From NCBI GenBank assembly GCA_964030475.1, contig CAXIPT010000002.1, positions 3,226,454 to 3,290,453 of the forward strand: a stretch of DNA of 64,000 nucleotides. Direction: 5' to 3'. How positions within the stretch are numbered: position 1 is the stretch's first letter; every line of letters begins with the position of its first letter. The DNA is from Tethya wilhelma. Taxonomy: Eukaryota; Porifera; Demospongiae; Tethyida; Tethyidae. The notes beneath the pieces were generated by a model. The model did not search any database. It saw nothing but the letters and a program-made list of their open reading frames with translations, and was not told the origin of the DNA. This document shows positions 1-12,575 of this stretch, piece after piece. Made by a program: the position numbers and the translations under genes.

Positions 1-38
<38 letters not shown>

Positions 39-166
39 ACACATGTGCACACACACACACACACACCACACATGCGCAAACGCACACACACACACACACC
101 ACACATGCGCAAACGCACACACACACACACACATACACACACACAGTGACACACATTTACAGACCT
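1..166. repeat. (CA)n microsatellite at left edge
   Basis: Nearly pure CA dinucleotides with short interruptions (ATGTGCA, ATGCGCAAACG). It lies in what should be the intron after the third DLD exon of the leftmost gene. The same flank, cagtgacacacattta followed by CAGACCTTGATTC, recurs at 17350-17440, downstream of the paralogous exon, so it is part of the gene duplication. Confidence 0.95.
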
Positions 167-376
167 TGATTCAGAGACTATTGATGTCACACACATAGAC
201 ATAACACACACACACACAGACATTTACAGACTTTGATTCACTGTGTAAAGCAGTACATGTATAAATAAATATAATGTATAATAGTACAATGTCACGTATA
301 AATAAATATAATGTCAAAAACCACTATGATGTACAATATACAACTAATACATGACATTGTATAGTCACACAATTAC

Positions 377-2804
377 CTTTGTAGTAATCTCTTTGAATCA
401 CTTCCAGTGCTCCATACTCTCCCATCATATAAACTCCATAGGCTAGAGTCTTCCAAGAGGGGCAGGGGTGGTCATCAAGAAAGAGCTGGAGGAGAGCATT
501 CTTAAGTTCTGACAGATTGTAACGTCTCTTCATCTCCAGTGTCTTTGATCGTGGTATGTTAAGCCAGTATGGCAGTCTATCCCACTTAGAGTCAGGAACC
601 AGCTTCAGAGCTTCAGTAAGATTGCCGAGAGTGAGGGTGGGCTCTAATAATGAAAGATGGAGATACATAGACATGGTTCAGTTGACTGAGTGTATGCATT
701 AACCACAACCTCTATAATACCTATATAGAGTACATGGCAATGCTAAGGCATTAATTTTGTGCTGATTCCAGGATTGTTTAAATTAATAAATTTGTCTTCA
801 CACATGTACTGTACACATCAGTAAATGATCACAACACATTCATGCATACACGGTCGGTCACCTACACTACTACTACTACTACACACAATATCATTGTCAC
901 ACATACCAACTGACACATATGTATACCTGGTACTATCTGTAGGTATCTCTTCACTTGGTCCAGAACACTTGTCTCCTCCCTGTAGTACAGCCGACCAGCT
1001 ATACGAGTGATGTCAGCTGTAAATGGACTATGTTTTAGAAAATAAACTATGTATTTTTGTTTCTTTTCTTCTTCTGTTGTACACTGTCCTTGTATCTCTA
1101 GTTCCCTACTAAGTGGTATTTCTAGGCAGTCTCCCAGTCTGTTCACAGTCAGAGTTTTCAACAGTGACATCAGAGTCTCAACATTCATATTGGAGTCTGT
1201 GGAGACAAACAAATAAAAAAATTTCAACAATTGAAATTGCTAGTCATACCAACTGTGAGGAGTGGCTATAGACTGAGTGTACCATGATGACAAGTGAGCC
1301 TAGTGAATATAACCTACTCTGAACCAGCCATGGGACAGTACACATATACAATGCCTTTCATAGCAGCTGCAAATAATTATACTACGCGTAACATGCATGC
1401 ATGAATAAGCATGGTGGTTTGCATATTCATTAATAATGAATAATTTATGTCATACCAGTCAATGGTTCAGATAAACCATATATCTCCTGAGGAGTATCAT
1501 TGACCTCCTGCCCTTCAAGCCTCCATATCAACCATCTCCAAGAGGCATAAGGACATCTTGAGAGCCAAAATGAGACTACCACTTGTAGATGTTGCTCATC
1601 AGTGGTACAGGAGCTGGTGATCAGAGGGAGTTGTTTCCATGATATCCACAGTATTCCTTGACCAATGAACTCCCATATCTCCCTCCTCCTCCACACCCCA
1701 GTCTCTGGCACTCTCACTTGCTGTAGTATTTTAACTACATTGTCAGCAGTGAGGCGGGCACCTGTAGAGAGAGAGAATCAGAGATTGAGATGAACACATG
1801 TTGAGAGAAGAGAACTCTAATATTCTCATCATCAGTGACTGCTAAACTAAAACCAGCCACTACATGGAGTCCAGTCAGTGATGGACCTGACTAGTGGGGG
1901 AGGGGGCGGGGCAGGAGACACTGTAATGGAACATGTATGATACTGTTTGTCACTGCATGTCATGTGACTATCATGTGATGATGATGAGAGGAACAAGTGG
2001 ACAAATGGAAACAATAACACTCACATTTTGTCAAATGCCATGTCAATTCGTGCCAATAACTGAATAGTATGGACAATTCTTTACTAACACCAACAGATGT
2101 GCACAAGAAATTTCCATTGTGCATTAAATTCTCACTCATAATACACTCACAAACAATGAGTAAACTGACAATGTAAACAGGAAGCCATAAATGCACAGGT
2201 ACAATTATGGGTATACAAAACCGTTACAATCAGGGCTGCATGAATGAACATGTTTTTGCATCAAACTCCACACAACTACTGTGATAATATAATAGATCAG
2301 ACATTGTGAGAATATACGTAGGTTTACACTAGCCTCGTACCCAGGTTCTCCCCTCAGACCTTTCGTGTAAGGTCAAAGGAGAGATCATGCATGAATGACA
2401 ATAACTGAACAGTTTTGACAATTCTAACACCAACAAAACAGAAGTGTGCCATAGAAATTTCTATCGGGTGCATGCATGTAGAGCATTTTCAAGCCTGTAG
2501 TATTCACACAAACAAAGAGTAAAACTGATCAAGTAAACAGGATACCATTATCTACAAAACCACGGTATGTTGTTACAATCAGGGCTTCATGAATAAAGAA
2601 TTTTTTTTGTATCTAATGGACTATGCCGTATAGCAGGAAATTTTTGTAGGGTTCAAATTTTCACCATTTTCGCGGTGGCGATCTGACTATGAAAAAAGAA
2701 CCGTGAAAATTTGAACATGTGACTCGAATAGCGCTTGCGTATGCATACACATGCACACACACACTGACACACACGAAATGCACATCTACACACACGAAAT
2801 GCAC

Positions 2805-2864
<60 letters not shown>

Positions 2865-4170
2865 CAGCTAGGGGTGGCGGAACAGATCCAACAAGTCAGG
2901 TAAGTACTGACAGTCTAGAACTCCTTTGTTATAGTTAATATTGTTATCATACTAAATCTACTTGAAGTCTTGTTCTCGATCACAACTATAGCCAGCAAGA
3001 ACAAATGCATGTGACAGTGGCTGTACATGACAAGCTATATGCCTATATATAGCACCTGCACCCACACATGCCCATCTCCCTTACCTATTACTAGTCACAG
3101 GAACCTCATGTGATATGCATGTGATGGCTATTTGGGTGGCATGACGAGCAGGTTGAAATGCTTGAAAGTGTTCTCAGGTTACCAGCAGTGTATTTGTCTT
3201 AAAATTGCACCAGAATCTATCTCAGACTACCTAAATTCACAAAATTTTCTGGGGAGTATGCTCACTGCACTAGGCCTTGACATAATTTGCTTTTTTTCTT
3301 ACCTATTTTGCTTTTCTTTTTTGCTCAATATTTGAGCCCATTTTGCTTTTTATTTTACCTATTTTGCTCAATTAATTGCTTAATTAATAGTGAAGCACTC
3401 ACTACCCATTACCGTTTATTACCATTTTGGTACAATGTAAGTATGCATGTAACAGAAAAATTGAATATTTTTCAGCTTGAGTGTAAGTGCTCAAGTTTTA
3501 AATCATGCACTCATGTAGTCTTACTAAGAGTGTTGAAATATTCTGCCTATTTTGCCAATTTTGCTTAATTTTTTTGCCCATTTTGCTAGCAAATTGCTCA
3601 GATCTTTTGACCTATTTTGCTCAAAATTTTGCTAGCAAATTCTGTCAAGGCCTACACTGCACCCCCCCCCCCCTTCTTCCCCTCTAGGATGGCAAGCTTC
3701 GAAGGAACGTGCATATAGAACTGAGCTATGCATGATTTCAAGCTCACTACACAGATGACAACAACGAGTTTTGAAATAGCTCTGACCAGACATTCATTTC
3801 CCACTATAGGCACATGAGACTAGAGGTATAGTCATGTTTATGATGTTATGTTATTTACTCAGTCTCTGATCCATGCCGGGCAGTGGTGTGTTTCAGGTGA
3901 GGATAGTTCAAGACTAAGTTACAAATACATGTAATTTCAACGGTCGCTACTGATAATTTATTCAAGACTAACATAAATTTCAGCATGACATCCATACAAG
4001 CTACCAGAGCCAGACCACCCACTAGAACTATGTAGCTATATAGCTGACTGCAAGCTCACTTACTAAAACGTGAAAATTATATAAAAATTTACTGAACTAA
4101 AATGATTATAGGAACTTAACTTACGTTTTGGTTTTGTTTCTCTCTCGTCTTTTTTAGGATTGGTAGCCAT
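377..4170 (-). CDS. DLD gene A, 5' part (three death-like domains), runs off left edge
   Basis: Exons read on the minus strand: leader 4170-4125 (starts MATNPKKDERETKPK), DLD1 1761-1456, DLD2 1196-927, DLD3 643-377. All have GT-AG borders and join in phase 1: the leader ends in one base, C, which pairs with GT of DLD1 to give Arg followed by ARLTADNVVKIL. Each domain of about 90 residues is alpha-helical with an internal tryptophan core (PYASWRWLIW in DLD1, PCPSWKTLAY in DLD3), as in death-fold modules. It is almost identical to gene B at 13.8-21.1 kb, which continues with a linker exon and a Roc-like GTPase, so the same is expected left of the window. About 296 residues are visible and no frameshift was seen. 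Role by family: death-fold adaptor or sensor in innate immune or apoptotic signalling (inference). Confidence 0.8.
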
Positions 4171-4440
4171 TGAGGTGGTGAAAAGGCTAGTTCAGCGCAG
4201 ATGCTCTTGGCTTCACAGTGGTGGTGTAAAGGCTAGTATATAGCTCTTGACTTTACAAAGGATGTTTCTTGTTTGTCGAACTACTAGACCCGGTAACCGA
4301 CTACACAAATATCACGTGACCATTTGTCGCTATTGCGCGCATGCGCATAATAAACTCAATTAGATTTCCTGTTCAATATGTACTATATAGAGCTGCTATT
4401 CCAATGCAAAAAGGTTAAGACTGTAGAAATGGAAACAAAC
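2040..4440. repeat. Segmental duplication, copy 1 (intron 1, leader exon and promoter of the DLD gene)
   Basis: Begins at gccaataactgaatagtatgg and runs through the leader exon and promoter to about gctgctattccaatgcaaaa. Further copies lie at 10741-12760 and 19186-21440. Inside are two tandem sub-copies of about 350 bases (both starting gccaataactga), part of a MITE with tagcgggaaatttt ends, and a CA microsatellite. At 3270-3660 this copy carries an extra T-rich tract (repeats of ttttgct and cctattttgctc) absent from the other two. Nothing codes here apart from the leader exon. Confidence 0.85.
4311..4347 (-). promoter_or_regulatory. Putative promoter of gene A: E-box plus NRF1-like palindrome
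   Basis: CACGTG at 4313-4318 and GCGCATGCGC at 4337-4346, about 145 and 170 bases upstream of the ATG at 4170. Both motifs and their spacing are kept in the copies near 12.55 kb and 21.27 kb. GCGCATGCGC is the known NRF1-type palindrome. Use as a promoter is inferred. Confidence 0.5.
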
Positions 4441-5480
4441 ATCGTTTCTCCATACTATGAAAATATAGTATTAATGAAAGACTCTTTCACTGCTTGATTT
4501 GAACCATACACAGCTTTCTTATTGTTCGATCCTAAGATGCTTTGGGAACATAACAACAGCTACTCTAATGCAAATTGAGAATAAATTGATCTGGTGAGGC
4601 ATTGAACAGTCAATAAGTCTACCAAGTTTGACTTGGATTTGGACCTTTGAGTGGAAGATAGTGTGGTGTGTCCGAAATTAGGCACTGTCCGAAAATTGGC
4701 GACTTTACCTTACAAAAATCTGAATGATGTTTGAGACAAAGTTAAGATATTGCTGCTTTTCAAAAGATAGAATTAAGATAATGCAGCATTGTCTTAACAT
4801 TTCATATCGAATGATTCAGATAAACTTAAATGACTTGGCAATCTTTTTTTCCCATGATTCAGATAATTTCCAGATAATTATTATACATAACTACAGAGAC
4901 GTGCAGGGCCTCTTTATAATGAAGAAATATTACCTAGACACCGATGACTGTCAGACTTGATTACCATTTACCATGCAGCTCAATGAAGGTGTCCCTGGTT
5001 TTGAGATTGAAACGCATGAGGATTTGTCTTGGGCCACTATATTGCTCACAGAATTCGCTGTTGTATATAGGAAGTCTCAAAAAAAGTCTGGAACTTGAAG
5101 TTTCTCTCCCTTTTTTTTTTTGCTTTTTTCTTCAATTTTTCGTGTATGTGTGTTGTTCCCCTCCCCAATTTGCACCTCCTGGTGGCGTCACTGGCGTGTT
5201 CAATAATTATTATAATAATAAAAAAAATAATAACTTTATAAAAATTAACAAAACAAAGACTTGAAACACAGTACAAAAACTAATTGCAGTCATTCCTAAA
5301 TAGAAACCATAGCTACTGTACAAATTATGAAACTATATAACATTAATCAAGTGTTCACAGAGTGACACAGACTGAGTGAAAAACAACATACATGCACCAA
5401 CTATTTTTTACACAATATATCTATACATAGGTACAGTATTATAAGTCTGTTACACTGTGTTCACAGGGCTGGCCAACCTA
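4441..5480. other. Intergenic, no gene seen
   Basis: AT-rich sequence with short ORFs in several frames that show no domain or splice pattern. Poly-T and poly-A runs near 5111 and 5220. No repeat shared with the rest of the window was noticed. Confidence 0.6.
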
Positions 5481-5483
5481 GGC

Positions 5484-6074
5484 CTATAGTTGAAGATATT
5501 CCACAGTAAAACCATTCTCAGTTTGTAAACGAACTCGATTTTGCTCCTGCTTATCCTCATTTTCTTGATAATTTTTACTAGTATAACCAATATTGACAGT
5601 TTTATTCACCGGTGACAACTCATTGAGAATATTGGTAGTACACTGAGTGCACGGCATCAGAAACGAATAGAAATAGATACTGCCAGGTTCAGCACTGTCA
5701 TGCTTGAGTCTATACTCAATCCACAAGTCATTAAACTTACTTAGAATAACTTTTTCAGCATGTGTCCCATCATTTGGTCGAGATACGAGGTAGTTATCAT
5801 AGTCCTTCTTGTGTTCTGGCATACATGGGACTCTGCGGTTCACTAGTGACTGTGTTGGCAATTCAACTATATCGATGTCACGGTGTATCTTTGTCTCGGA
5901 AGATAGTAAAATGAAAGAAAATTGGCTTCTGGAAGCTTGTCGCCGGAATTTTTTAATCAATTCCTTAAAATTATATCCTTAAAATTAAAAAATATATATA
6001 TATAATATATAATAAAATTATATCCTTAAAATTATATGCTAGTTATTCTCACCTCTTGTTTGAAAGCTTGTCAT
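5484..6074 (-). CDS. Zinc-dependent cytidine-deaminase-like protein
   Basis: The open frame 5960-5484 has the zinc deaminase signature: HAE (His plus catalytic Glu) followed 33 residues later by PCTQC (two Cys ligands). It has no ATG near its 5' end. A likely first exon lies at 6074-6053 (ATG, reading MTSFQTR) with donor AG|GTGAGA, spliced in phase 1 to an acceptor CAAG at about 5943, giving MTSFQTRASRSQFSF. Predicted length is about 160 residues, a single deaminase domain. In this superfamily the HAE-PCxxC residues bind zinc and deaminate cytosine or adenine in nucleosides, DNA or RNA; the substrate cannot be told here. The HAE-to-PC gap is longer than in many cytidine deaminases. It lies 1.3 kb upstream of gene A on the same strand. 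Confidence is high for the fold signature and moderate for the first exon. Confidence 0.7.
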
Positions 6075-6906
6075 CCGGGCTGTGTAACCGCGGTAGCGCA
6101 CTGTCTTATATAGCTGGCCGGAGCTCCACACATGACGTCATGTTCTAATTTTAGAATAGTTCAGCTGGGAGAATCCCAGCTCTGATCCCAGCTATAGACT
6201 ATCTGACTATTGCGGTCACTTATCTGAGGCCATAATCGAAATGCATGTGTCCATCACGGATTCTGCCAGAAATCTGTAAACACTGGACTGGCATATGGAA
6301 AAGAAGTAGAGGACATTTGGCACCTTTTAGATGTAAATTTGATCCTCTATTTTGACCAAAAAACAGAACATTTTGGTGCATTATTGGCCATAACTAGCTT
6401 TGGCCTAACAGTTGCAAAAATAATTCTTAGGAGCTTGTTCTCTGATCTCTCTGCTTTTGACTTCAAAAAAGTTTTGCGTAGTATAATTATTTGGTATGGG
6501 TCCGCATTGGTGTGAATTTTGACTACAATCAAACATTACTATGATTCTGATTGTACAAAAGCTTTCCAAAATAATTTCTAGAAACAGAAGGTTCATTGAA
6601 TCAAACTATGTATACTTCTGTTTGGTACAAGTTTCATGACAAAATTTAAAGTAGAAGTCTCGTCATTTTTTGGAACTGGTTTAGTAGGAGTTTCAGTCTA
6701 TTCTCTGGGGTGTGAACAACAAAATTGTACAGCAGGATTGGATTGTTAGAGAAGTGTAAGAAAATCTCAATAATGTCATCATTCATTGATCAGTAGACAG
6801 CAAAGAGAGAGAGAGTTGATTTCAGCAACACATACACACACATAGACACACACAGATTGACTTTAATACAGCCTGTACATCAAACCAGCTGTATCCTATA
6901 CCCCAG
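6075..6906. other. Intergenic, no gene seen
   Basis: Contains short inverted copies of cagctgggagaatcccagct near 6161-6195 and otherwise unremarkable AT-rich DNA. The short minus-strand ORFs at 6347-6596 have no recognisable domain or splice context. Confidence 0.5.
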
Positions 6907-7304
6907 TCAAACAGTAGCTTGATTAAGAACTTTTTCAGCTTCTTCAAATGCTGCTTCTTTGTGTTTGGGATCCAGTGTAAACCACAGAGCAACTGCACAC
7001 CTCTTTCCTTCCGTCACTGCCTGGACTCCATGCATGTTCTCCTTGCCAGCAGAGAAGCCTACCATTCTACCACACTTGGGCTTGATGAGAACCTGTGCAC
7101 ATACATCAAAGATAAATAGAATGTATGGAAACATGAGAAATGATTATAGTATAGAGCTAGAAATAAGACGTCGAGGCTCAGACAGACAGATACTAACGCA
7201 AACAAACAAAAAAAAACCGCATTGAAATTCCTTTGCATACTGTTGCTAAGACAATTTTGCAATGCATGCACACACAGTGACACACACACACAGGCACTCC
7301 CCCT

Positions 7305-7361
<57 letters not shown>

Positions 7362-10300
7362 ATCCCCAAACACACCTCAGGCGATCGATCTTTAGGCGAA
7401 TGAGCAAAGAAGAAATGGCCACCATCAAAATCTCCATTCAAATAAAGCAAAGCACTGCACACAAACAAAAATCAAAGAAGGAATCGTGAAAACAAATGAT
7501 CTACAAAATGCTACCTCTACTCTCTCTCTCTACCTATAGTCCCTCCAGGTGTAAGCCGGGGGGACCTTATTGCACTCCCCCGAAGCCTCATCGAGGACAC
7601 AGTTGTCAGAGTGAACAGGATGGCTCAAATCATCACGATCGTCCTGCATACCTAATTAAAGGAAAATAGCAAGAAAATTGATAATTTGGAAACCATGAAA
7701 CAGTGGGTCAGTAAATTAGTCTTTGATTGAAGAAAGCATGATCAAAATTTAATTCTACTGTACAAATTAACTCCTTAGACCAAGTGTGTACGTAAAATTA
7801 ATATTCTGCATGCATATTCAATGGAATACTACTGTAAATTGTGAAAATTTCGTAGTTGATAAATTTTCGTAGTCACTGTGGAGTACAAAATTAAACGTAC
7901 GAAAAATTGCAAAATAGTGGGTGGGGCTGCATAACGTGGCAATGCTACGAAAACCATCCAACACAAAAATTTTTAACAAGAAAATTTCGCGATTTATGGT
8001 ATTACTGTATAGCAGCTATATATATATATAGCTGCTATACAGTAATACCATAAATCGCGAAATATATATAGCTGCTATACAGTAATACCATAAATCGCGA
8101 AATTTTAGTGTATATTGGGGGGTATAGATAAAATTACACTATTTGATCTCTCCCACCCATATATATAGGTGGGATATAGTGTGGGGGGTACGCTAAATCC
8201 CTCCTATATATATGGGTGGGCAGGGCAAAATCTTGGCGTACCCAACGCTAAATATCCCACCCATATATATATGGGAAGGATTTAGCGTAGGGGCACACTA
8301 TTTTCCCCTATATATATATGGGAAGGATTTAGCTGAATTTAGCATAGGGGTATGCTAACCCTCCAGTTTTTATTGTAACATGAAGTGACTGGGCAAGTGG
8401 TTACACTTTTACTCATTCAATTCTACAATGGTAAGGGGGATTTTAGTGTAATTAACAATTCTAGACCCACTGATTAGGGAAAGGATGTTATTTAAGTGAT
8501 ATTTTGTTGAAAATTACAAGAGATATACTTATAGTGAGTGTGCTGTGTTATAGAGTGATGCATATATGCCTTCTCGTTGGGAAAGGATGCAGCACTTGGG
8601 TAGCAAGTCATTGCTGACTTGGCCTGTTCCCTGTTCAAAAGAACCTTGAGTAGCTCGAGCACTTCTTTTCCAGAACTTTCAAAACGCAATACCTAACTGC
8701 TGTGAAGGTTTTGGCACCAAGCTTGCAATTTTTGTTGACTTTGTTGGCAAGTCAACTTCTGATGTGTCCATTCAAAAATATATCTCCTAGCTGAGCTATA
8801 ATAACTGAGACTTGGAAATGATTGCTCTCAGTAGGTATTCATCTCTTGAACAAAGGTACAGGGACTCACTGAGGTGCACACCAACTGGATATGTAGAACT
8901 ACAAAGCTCTTTTTCTGTATGACATATTTTACATAGTAACTCTCAAAATAACATCCCACTTTTCATTCCCCAAAATAAAGTACTGGGATTTATAGTCTAA
9001 GTGGGTACATATAGCTATTGCTCATTTCTACATTGGAAGGGGGAAAATAGCGTGCCCCTACGCTAAATCCCTCCCATATATATATAGGAGGAAAATAGCG
9101 TGCCCCTACGCTAAATCCCTCCCATATATATAGGAGGAAAATAGCGTACCCCTACGCTAAATCCCGCCCATATATATGGGTGGGATATTTAGCGTGTGGT
9201 ACGCCAAGATTTTGCCCTGCCCGCCCATATATATATATACATGTAGGAGGGATTTAGCGTACCCCCCACACTATCATAATTATGGGTGGGAGAGATCAAA
9301 TAGTGTAATTTTGTACAAACCCCTATATTGGGCGGATTTAAACTCGGCAGCATTACTGACGACTCAGTTCTGGATATATAATAAGCTACAGTACGTTCTT
9401 TACACACAGAGCGCTTTGTGTACACTGTATGCAGCAATTTCTTTGCTTTTTTCGAAGGTGTAAAGCAACTTTTTAGCAAGTTTTCATCGCGGTTTACCGC
9501 TGGTTAATTAAAGGCAGTAATGACAGTAAACAGCGGAATACCGCTAGTGAAGTACTGTGGTTTACCCACAAAATTTCATGAGTTCACCGTGGATTTCCGC
9601 TCACATTTTCACCCGGGACATTCTTTACACACAAGTGCGAAAAACATATCTTGATGATTTACCAACTTGCCAAAATTAAATTCTAGCCAAATTTTTACCT
9701 ACATGTAGCTGCATGCTACTATGTTTTTGTGTAGTGCATTCAACAGACCTTCTTTCGCTGTTCTGCACACGAGGTGAGTGTAGGAGAAGTAGAGAGGAGT
9801 CTGGAGGTTGAACTGCTTGGCAACCATGTCCCTGACTTTGTGGCTGGCATTGAGATAAAGCCACGAGAGAGAGCGGTCAAATTCACCAGATATGCCTCGC
9901 TATATGAGTGTGCAAAAGTAAACAACATTAAAAACAAACAAACAAACAAACAAACAAACAACAAAAACACACAAACACAGGCAAATACAAACTGACTGTA
10001 CTAAGAGATCTTTAAATGTTGTGCTACATCAAGAGTGTATCAGGAAGAGTATGTAACTCATGTATGTTAGTATTGCGATTATGTTGTGCGATGGTTGCGT
10101 CACGAAATGTGTAAGATAACAAGACGTATCATGACACCACTATCACACAACTTGAGTTTGGCCCACCTACGCAGCTACGTACTCTTCCTAATACACTCTT
10201 GTTTACATATACAGTGCTTCCTCCAAAAGGGGTAGAGGGTCCTATTGCATATGAAACTAATCAACTACATTTTTAGCAAAAAATTCAAACAAAAAAACAA

Positions 10301-10749
10301 AAAAAGGGATCCAAACCAGCTTACCTTTGCAGCATCCAGTACATGAAGTCCTTCAAACTTCTCTTTGGTTGTGTGAGGAGACTTTCTGTTGTAACCATCA
10401 CCTTCCTTGCCAAACTATATATAGAGAGAGGGGAACAAAACCTTTTTTTGACTCTATGGGTTGGTATATGAATATACCATATAATAAGAATAGTTTCGTG
10501 GGGGTTAACTTCATGGATCACGATTTATCCGCAAAAGTTAATATAATCTGTGAAATTTTGCAAAATCTAAACACCGTACCTACAGTATTCACCATGGTGT
10601 TTGTGTTAGCCAGAGAATGAGTGAACTTACTGTGGCTAATGTGATGAGCTGTTGACACTGAGTCTCTGTGAGGAGTTGATCAACAAGAAGACGCTCCTTG
10701 CCATTGTGATCAGCAGCTGTTTGTACTACCACTGGCTGAATGCCAATAA
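6907..10749 (-). CDS. Prolyl 3-hydroxylase (leprecan family), catalytic C-terminal half
   Basis: Six exons on the minus strand: 10749 (or 10735)-10631, 10414-10325, 9899-9749, 7651-7534, 7454-7376 and 7092-6907 (TGA). Splice phases agree throughout. The protein reads like vertebrate P3H: GKERLLVDQLLTETQCQQL, SPHTTKEKFEGLHVLDAAK, LYFSYTHLVCRTA, HPVHSDNCVLDEASGEC, LYLNGDFDGGHFFF, then GRMVGFSAGKENMHGVQAVT and ALWFTLDP. Iron ligands are His and Asp of VHSD and His of MHGV; the 2-oxoglutarate Arg is in GKRC. The family hydroxylates collagen proline at C3 in the ER. No KDEL-type tail (ends LNQATV). The N-terminal TPR/CxxxC half is absent here; 5' of the first exon lies copied DLD-gene intron. A matching N-terminal half lies on the same strand at 44.8-46.3 kb. 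Confidence 0.85.
7266..7375. repeat. (CA)n(CT)n(CA)n microsatellite at a P3H splice donor
   Basis: Compound CA/CT tract abutting the 3' end of the P3H exon 7376-7454. On the coding strand the donor reads GAG|GTGTGTTTGG and runs into the (GT)n tract. Confidence 0.9.
7820..8108. repeat. 80-bp perfect palindrome within a diverged MITE
   Basis: Positions 7984-8063 form a perfect inverted repeat centred on tatatatatatata at 8017-8030. Each arm runs agcagc / atacagtaataccataaatc / gcgaaat from the centre outward. A third copy of the right arm follows at 8064-8108. The upstream part (gaaaatttcg and cgtagttgataaattttcgt motifs) resembles the common cgaaaatttcgc-type repeats elsewhere in the window. 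It lies in the P3H intron between exons 7651 and 9749. Confidence 0.8.
8110..9336. mobile_element. Non-autonomous DNA element with complex ~250-bp terminal inverted repeats
   Basis: The left end (attacactatttgatctctc, CCCACCCATATATA, then several ctaaatccctcc / cccatatatatgggaaggat units) is mirrored by the right end 9030-9336. The right arm holds three tandem units of about 46 bases (ggaggaaaatagcgtgcccc, TACGCTAAATCCCTCCC). The central ~670 bases have no credible ORF. It sits inside a P3H intron. The superfamily cannot be assigned because no clean target-site duplication was found. Confidence 0.7.
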
Positions 10750-11324
10750 CTGAATAGTATGGACAATTCTTTACTAACACCAACAGATGTGCACAAAAAA
10801 TTTCCACTGTGCATTAAATTCACACTCATAATACACTCACAAACAATGATTAAACTGACAAAGTAAACAGGAAGCCATAAATATACACGGGTACAATTAT
10901 GGGTATACAAAACCGTTACAATCAGGGCTGCATGAATGCATGAATATGTTTTTGCATCAAACTCCATACACCTACTGTGTTAATATAATAGATCAGACAT
11001 TGTGAGAATATACGTAGGTTTACACTAGCCTCGTACCCAGGTTCTCCCCTCAGACCTTTCGTGTAAGGTCAAAGGAGAGATCATGCATGAATGCCAATAA
11101 CTGAACAGTTTTGACAATTCTAACACCAACAAAACAGAAGTATATGTCATAGAAATTTCTATCGGGTGCATGCATGTAGAGCATTAAATTCAAGCCTGTA
11201 GTATTCACACAAACAATGAGTAAAACTGACAAAGTAAACAGGATACCATTATCTACAAAACCACGGTATGTTGTTACAATCAGGGCTTCATGAATGAAGA
11301 AATTTTTTTTGTATCTAATGGACT

Positions 11325-11578
11325 ACGCCGTATAGCGGGAAATTTTAGCAGGGTTCAAGTTTTCGCGATTTTCGTGGTGGCGATCTGACTAGGAAAAAAA
11401 CTACCGTGAAAATTTGAACATGTGACTTGAACAGTGCTTGCATATATACGTACGTGCATCATTGCTGGATGTAGAATCCGCGAAAATTTGAACCTGGAAA
11501 AATGAACTATAGCGTTCCTACTTGCTTTATAGCGAAAATTTGGACTTGCAAAAATTTCCCGCTATATAGTATATACTC
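11325..11578. mobile_element. MITE with tagcgggaaatttt inverted ends
   Basis: Starts tatagcgggaaattttagc and ends aaaaatttcccgctatatag, with internal gcgaaaatttg motifs; about 250 bases. A related copy is at about 19770-20005 and a truncated one at about 2625-2730, all nested in the segmental duplication. No coding capacity. Confidence 0.65.
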
Positions 11579-11882
11579 CATGCACCCACTATGTCTCTAG
11601 GTGGTCCAGGAGTAGGCAGTATACACAATAATGGCATTTAGTGTCAAAATTTGATAAGAACCAACAAACTACCATGAATTGGTCTGACTCTCAGACCAGA
11701 TGTCCTTTAATGGGTGAAAAAGAAGCTGTGAGAGAAGAGGAAAAAGAATGCCATTTGTAACAATGAAAGTGTACTAGCAAGATGCTCCACACATGGTAGT
11801 GCCATGGAGTCTAAAGTTCATACATAATCTGTTCATTATTATCAAAATATCAGAAACTACCCACGCACACACACACACACAC

Positions 11883-11927
<45 letters not shown>

Positions 11928-12360
11928 CACACACACACACTGACACACAAGTATACACAATATTTTTATTGCTCCCTCTTTTCTAAAATCCTGGCTACGC
12001 CACTGGGGAGATGCAATGATTTCAAACTCACTATACAGATGACAACAAACAGTTTTAATATAGCTCTGACCAGACATTCAATTCCAACTATAGGCACATG
12101 AGACTAGAGGTATAGTCATGTTTATGATGTCATGTTATTTACTGAGCCTCTGATCCGTGCCAGGCAGTGGTGTGTTTCAATGAGGATAGTTCAAGGCTAA
12201 CAAATAATTTCAACGGTCTTTCAATACTAACATTAATTTCAGTATGACATCCATGTAAGCTACCAGGGTCACACCACCCACTAGAACTATATAGCTATAT
12301 AGCTGACTGCAAGCTCACTTCAAAATTTACTGAACTAAAAACATTATAGGAACAACTTAC

Positions 12361-12406
12361 GTTTTGGCTTTGTTTCTCTCTCGTCTTCTTTGGGATTGGT
12401 AGCCAT
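12361..12406 (-). other. Duplicated DLD-gene leader exon upstream of P3H
   Basis: ATG at 12406, reading MATNPKEDERETKPK and ending in donor C|GTAAGT after one base (phase 1). The acceptor TATTCAG|TTATTGG at 10749 opens the P3H exon in the matching phase, so the transcript could encode this leader joined to the P3H catalytic half. Whether it is used is not visible. Confidence 0.5.
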
Positions 12407-12541
12407 TGAGGTGGTGAAAAGGCTAGTTCAGCGCAGATGCTCTTGGCTTCACAGTGGTGGTGTAAAGGCTAGTATATAGCTCTTGACTTTACAAAGGATG
12501 TTTCTTGTTTGTCAAACTACCAGACCCGCCTACACAAATAT

Positions 12542-12575
12542 CACGTGACCATTTGTAGCTATTAAGCGCATGCGC
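12542..12575 (-). promoter_or_regulatory. Duplicated E-box / NRF1-like promoter
   Basis: CACGTG at 12542-12547 and GCGCATGCGC at 12566-12575, upstream of the leader exon at 12406, arranged as in genes A and B. Confidence 0.45.

Noticed and set aside
10327..10620. Plus-strand ORF over the P3H exon, and similar shadow ORFs over the GTPase exons
   Set aside because: Opposite-strand frames of clearly coding exons.
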